NCBI GenBank assembly: GCA_016928755.1
Contig: JAFGKB010000283.1
Coordinates: 1 to 7,528, forward strand
DNA length: 7,528 nt
Direction of reading: 5' to 3'
Source: Anaerolineae bacterium
GTDB lineage: Bacteria > Chloroflexota > Anaerolineae > B4-G1 > SLSP01
A program made the position numbers and the translations under genes. Below are positions 6,068 through 7,528 of this stretch, piece by piece. The notes under the pieces are model-generated. The model saw nothing but the letters and a program-made list of their open reading frames with translations. It did not search any database and was not told the DNA's origin. The first letter of the stretch is position 1; each line of letters begins with the position of its first letter.

Positions 6068-7123
6068 ATGCGCGTTGATCAATTTTTGCCCAAACTCTCC
6101 GCCGGGGATGCGATTAGCAACCACGCGCTGAGCCTGCGCTCCCTGTTATCTGAAATGGGGCATACCAGTGAGCTATTCAGTGAGCAGTTGCCGGTAGACC
6201 CTGTAGCGCCGGTAAAGCACTTTAGCCAATACTCCCTGGAATCTGATGATGAACAGGTCTTGCTCCTGCATTTCTCCGCCGCGTATCCCGCTGTGGTATT
6301 GGACTGGCTGGAACAATTGCCGGTTCGCAAAGTGCTTGTCTATCACAATATCACACCTCACACCTATTTCACCGGCATCAACCCGGTTTATGAAGCACGT
6401 TCTAAAGCCGGGCGTGAGCAGTTATCTCAATTGTTGCCATCGTTGGTAGGTGAAGCCTGGGGCGTTTCTGCCTATAATTGCCAAGAGCTTAAGTCTTGTG
6501 GTTGGTCTGATCCTCAAGTACTGCCCATCGTTTTTGAGCCACGGGACTATGCTTTGCGTCCTGACCGGGATGTGTTGCGGCGTTGCCAGGAAAAGACCAA
6601 TATTCTCTTTGTGGGGCGGGTGGCGCCAAATAAGCATCTTGAAGATCTTATCCTTACCTTTTATTACTTCAAAAAGTATGTCAGACCGAATGCCCATTTA
6701 AGACTTGTCGGGTCCTCCGGGGGAATGGATAAGTACCTTGCGTATTTACAGGCCCTGGTGGAGCGATTAGACCTGCATAATGTTGACTTCGCGGGTCATG
6801 TCAGTAATGCTGCGCTGTTGGCCTATTACCAGAGTGCCAACCTTTATCTCAGTATGAGTGAACACGAGGGCTTTGGTGTTCCTTTCCTGGAATGTATGCA
6901 TTTCCGCGTGCCTATTGTGGCTTATAAAGCCGCTGCCGTTGCCGAGACCCTAGGCCAAAGTGGGGTGCTTATCACACAAAAACTCTACCCGGCCGTAGCC
7001 GAACTCATTGGCCTGGTATTAGATGCTGATACGCTGCGTGAGCGCATTATCGCTCAACAGCATGAGCATTTGCATAACTTCAGTCCCGAAGTTGTGCGCC
7101 GTAAACTAGAAAGTCTTTTGTAG
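6068..7123 (+). CDS. GT4-family glycosyltransferase, GDAISNH subgroup (no. 4)
   Basis: A 351-residue retaining GT-B glycosyltransferase, paralogous to the product of 2845-3921. The N-terminal domain has Q-F-L-P-K-L-S-A-G-D-A-I-S-N-H (residues 5-19) and L-V-Y-H-N-I-T-P. The donor domain has V-G-R-V-A-P-N-K-H-L-E-D (R184 and K189 as probable phosphate contacts) and an intact E-x7-E motif (E267 and E275 in E-G-F-G-V-P-F-L-E). ATG 6068 is preceded by AAAGG at 6054-6058, nine bases away. It is the last + strand gene; a long hairpin at 7137-7191 follows, then an opposing gene. Divergence from its paralogue in the first 140 residues (acceptor side) looks greater than in the donor-binding half. That would fit a similar donor sugar added to a different acceptor, but this was judged by eye and not measured. 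Confidence 0.93.
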   Translation: MRVDQFLPKLSAGDAISNHALSLRSLLSEMGHTSELFSEQLPVDPVAPVKHFSQYSLESDDEQVLLLHFSAAYPAVVLDWLEQLPVRKVLVYHNITPHTYFTGINPVYEARSKAGREQLSQLLPSLVGEAWGVSAYNCQELKSCGWSDPQVLPIVFEPRDYALRPDRDVLRRCQEKTNILFVGRVAPNKHLEDLILTFYYFKKYVRPNAHLRLVGSSGGMDKYLAYLQALVERLDLHNVDFAGHVSNAALLAYYQSANLYLSMSEHEGFGVPFLECMHFRVPIVAYKAAAVAETLGQSGVLITQKLYPAVAELIGLVLDADTLRERIIAQQHEHLHNFSPEVVRRKLESLL

Positions 7124-7136
7124 AAAACTTCTTCCC

Positions 7137-7191
7137 CTCTAAAACTTAGATGCAGCGCACTTAAGAAAGTGCAATGCACCTAGGTTTAGAG
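7137..7191. terminator. Long hairpin between convergent genes (extended repeat copy 2)
   Basis: Bases 7137-7162 fold back on 7167-7191 around the loop AAGA (7163-7166). The outer stem CTCTAAA/TTTAGAG (7137-7143 with 7185-7191) is perfect; after one bulged A there are about five more pairs, including one G-T. The inner core 7149-7180 has 14-base arms with an A-C mismatch and a two-position internal loop. That core matches the 3930-3961 hairpin in arm length, loop length and position of the internal loop. Lying between a + strand gene ending at 7123 and a - strand gene ending at 7240, it probably ends transcription from one or both sides, although neither side has a strong T-run next to the stem. 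Confidence 0.7.
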
Positions 7192-7239
7192 AGTACTTGT
7201 TGCGCCAACGCTCTTAGGGATGTCAAACATACCTATAGC

Positions 7240-7528
7240 CTAATCCAACGCCATCATAAATGCATCTAATGAGGCCGCTGCTGCAGCTTGTTCCAACAGT
7301 GCGCTTAAACGTGATATATCCTCTATATTGGTTATGGCCGTCTGCGTAGAAGCAGATAGTTTGCCAAAACGCACCTCCAAAACCTTTAAAATAGCTTGCT
7401 TTGTCGTACGTTCAATGCCTTGTTCCAAGCCTTGCTCTAGACCTTCCTTGACCCCACGCTGGTAGCCAATTTTCTCTACACTGGTTATGTAGTTCATTTT
7501 CTTTGCCTCCTCAAAACTCTGTAACTCC
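7240..7528 (-). CDS. C-terminal part of an Rpn/PD-(D/E)XK-type nuclease or transposase-like protein (5' end outside window)
   Basis: The visible 96 or so residues match, from family knowledge, the tail of the Rpn-like proteins of the PD-(D/E)XK nuclease superfamily often labelled putative transposase. They show S-V-E-K-I-G, a Gln/Gly/Glu repeat (E-G-L-E-Q-G-L-E-Q-G), then a DUF4351-like helical end with V-R-F-G-K-L and L-S-A-L-L-E-Q-A. The nuclease core is not in the window. An ATG at 7497-7495 has an AGGAGG upstream and looks like a start, but the frame stays open through it to the window edge and reads E-L-Q-S-F-E-E-A-K-K just before that methionine. The tails of these proteins commonly have such a helix there, so the ATG is probably internal. 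The stop is TAG at 7242-7240. The gene faces the glycan cluster and is probably unrelated to it; such genes are common at variable genome regions. Confidence 0.75.
   Translation of the reverse strand, partial: ELQSFEEAKKMNYITSVEKIGYQRGVKEGLEQGLEQGIERTTKQAILKVLEVRFGKLSASTQTAITNIEDISRLSALLEQAAAAASLDAFMMALD

Noticed and set aside
7390..7450. Short tandem repeat in the - strand gene
   Set aside because: It encodes the E-G-L-E-Q-G repeats normal for the tail of this protein family, with too few units to call a separate repeat feature.

Overview
The window is a surface-polysaccharide type glycosyltransferase cluster on the + strand (1-7123), followed by the tail of a nuclease-family gene on the - strand (7240-7528). 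It contains four complete GT4-family glycosyltransferases. Between them lie small proteins with no recognisable enzyme domain that share a helical module ending in a coiled coil. The style of the genes (GT4 enzymes with GDAISNH and YHNITP motifs, adaptor-like proteins with a Y-x2-P-x4-Q-x3-N signature, and an Rpn/DUF4351-type gene next door) reminds me of Chloroflexota, or less likely another Gram-positive or cyanobacterial lineage. That placement is from memory, with low to moderate confidence. No rRNA, tRNA, CRISPR array or complete insertion sequence is visible.

Layout: 1-174 is the C-terminal end of a coiled-coil protein; 236-1480 GT4 no. 1; 1500-2336 a half glycosyltransferase (GT-B N-domain only) fused to the shared module; 2333-2842 a stand-alone module protein; 2845-3921 GT4 no. 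2; a hairpin at 3930-3961; 3995-4420 a second stand-alone module protein; 4422-5618 GT4 no. 3, with a degenerate catalytic motif; 5622-6062 a third stand-alone module protein; 6068-7123 GT4 no. 4; a long hairpin at 7137-7191; then the Rpn-like gene. Genes are packed with gaps of -4 to 19 bases. The exceptions are three longer gaps, each holding or touching an inverted repeat (about 152-209, 3930-3961, 7137-7191), which suggests transcript units 236-3921 and 3995-7123.

The GTs probably add successive sugars to a lipid-linked glycan on the cytoplasmic face of the membrane. The module proteins are plausible scaffold, membrane-recruitment or chain-length partners, since every GT4 gene directly follows one. 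Two stretches, 2333-3961 and 5622-7180, have the same order: a small protein with an E-I-x-D N-terminal motif plus the module, then a GDAISNH-type GT4, then a hairpin with a conserved 14-4-14 design. They look like diverged copies of one cassette. This cassette, the 1:1 alternation and the half-GT fusion are the most interesting content.
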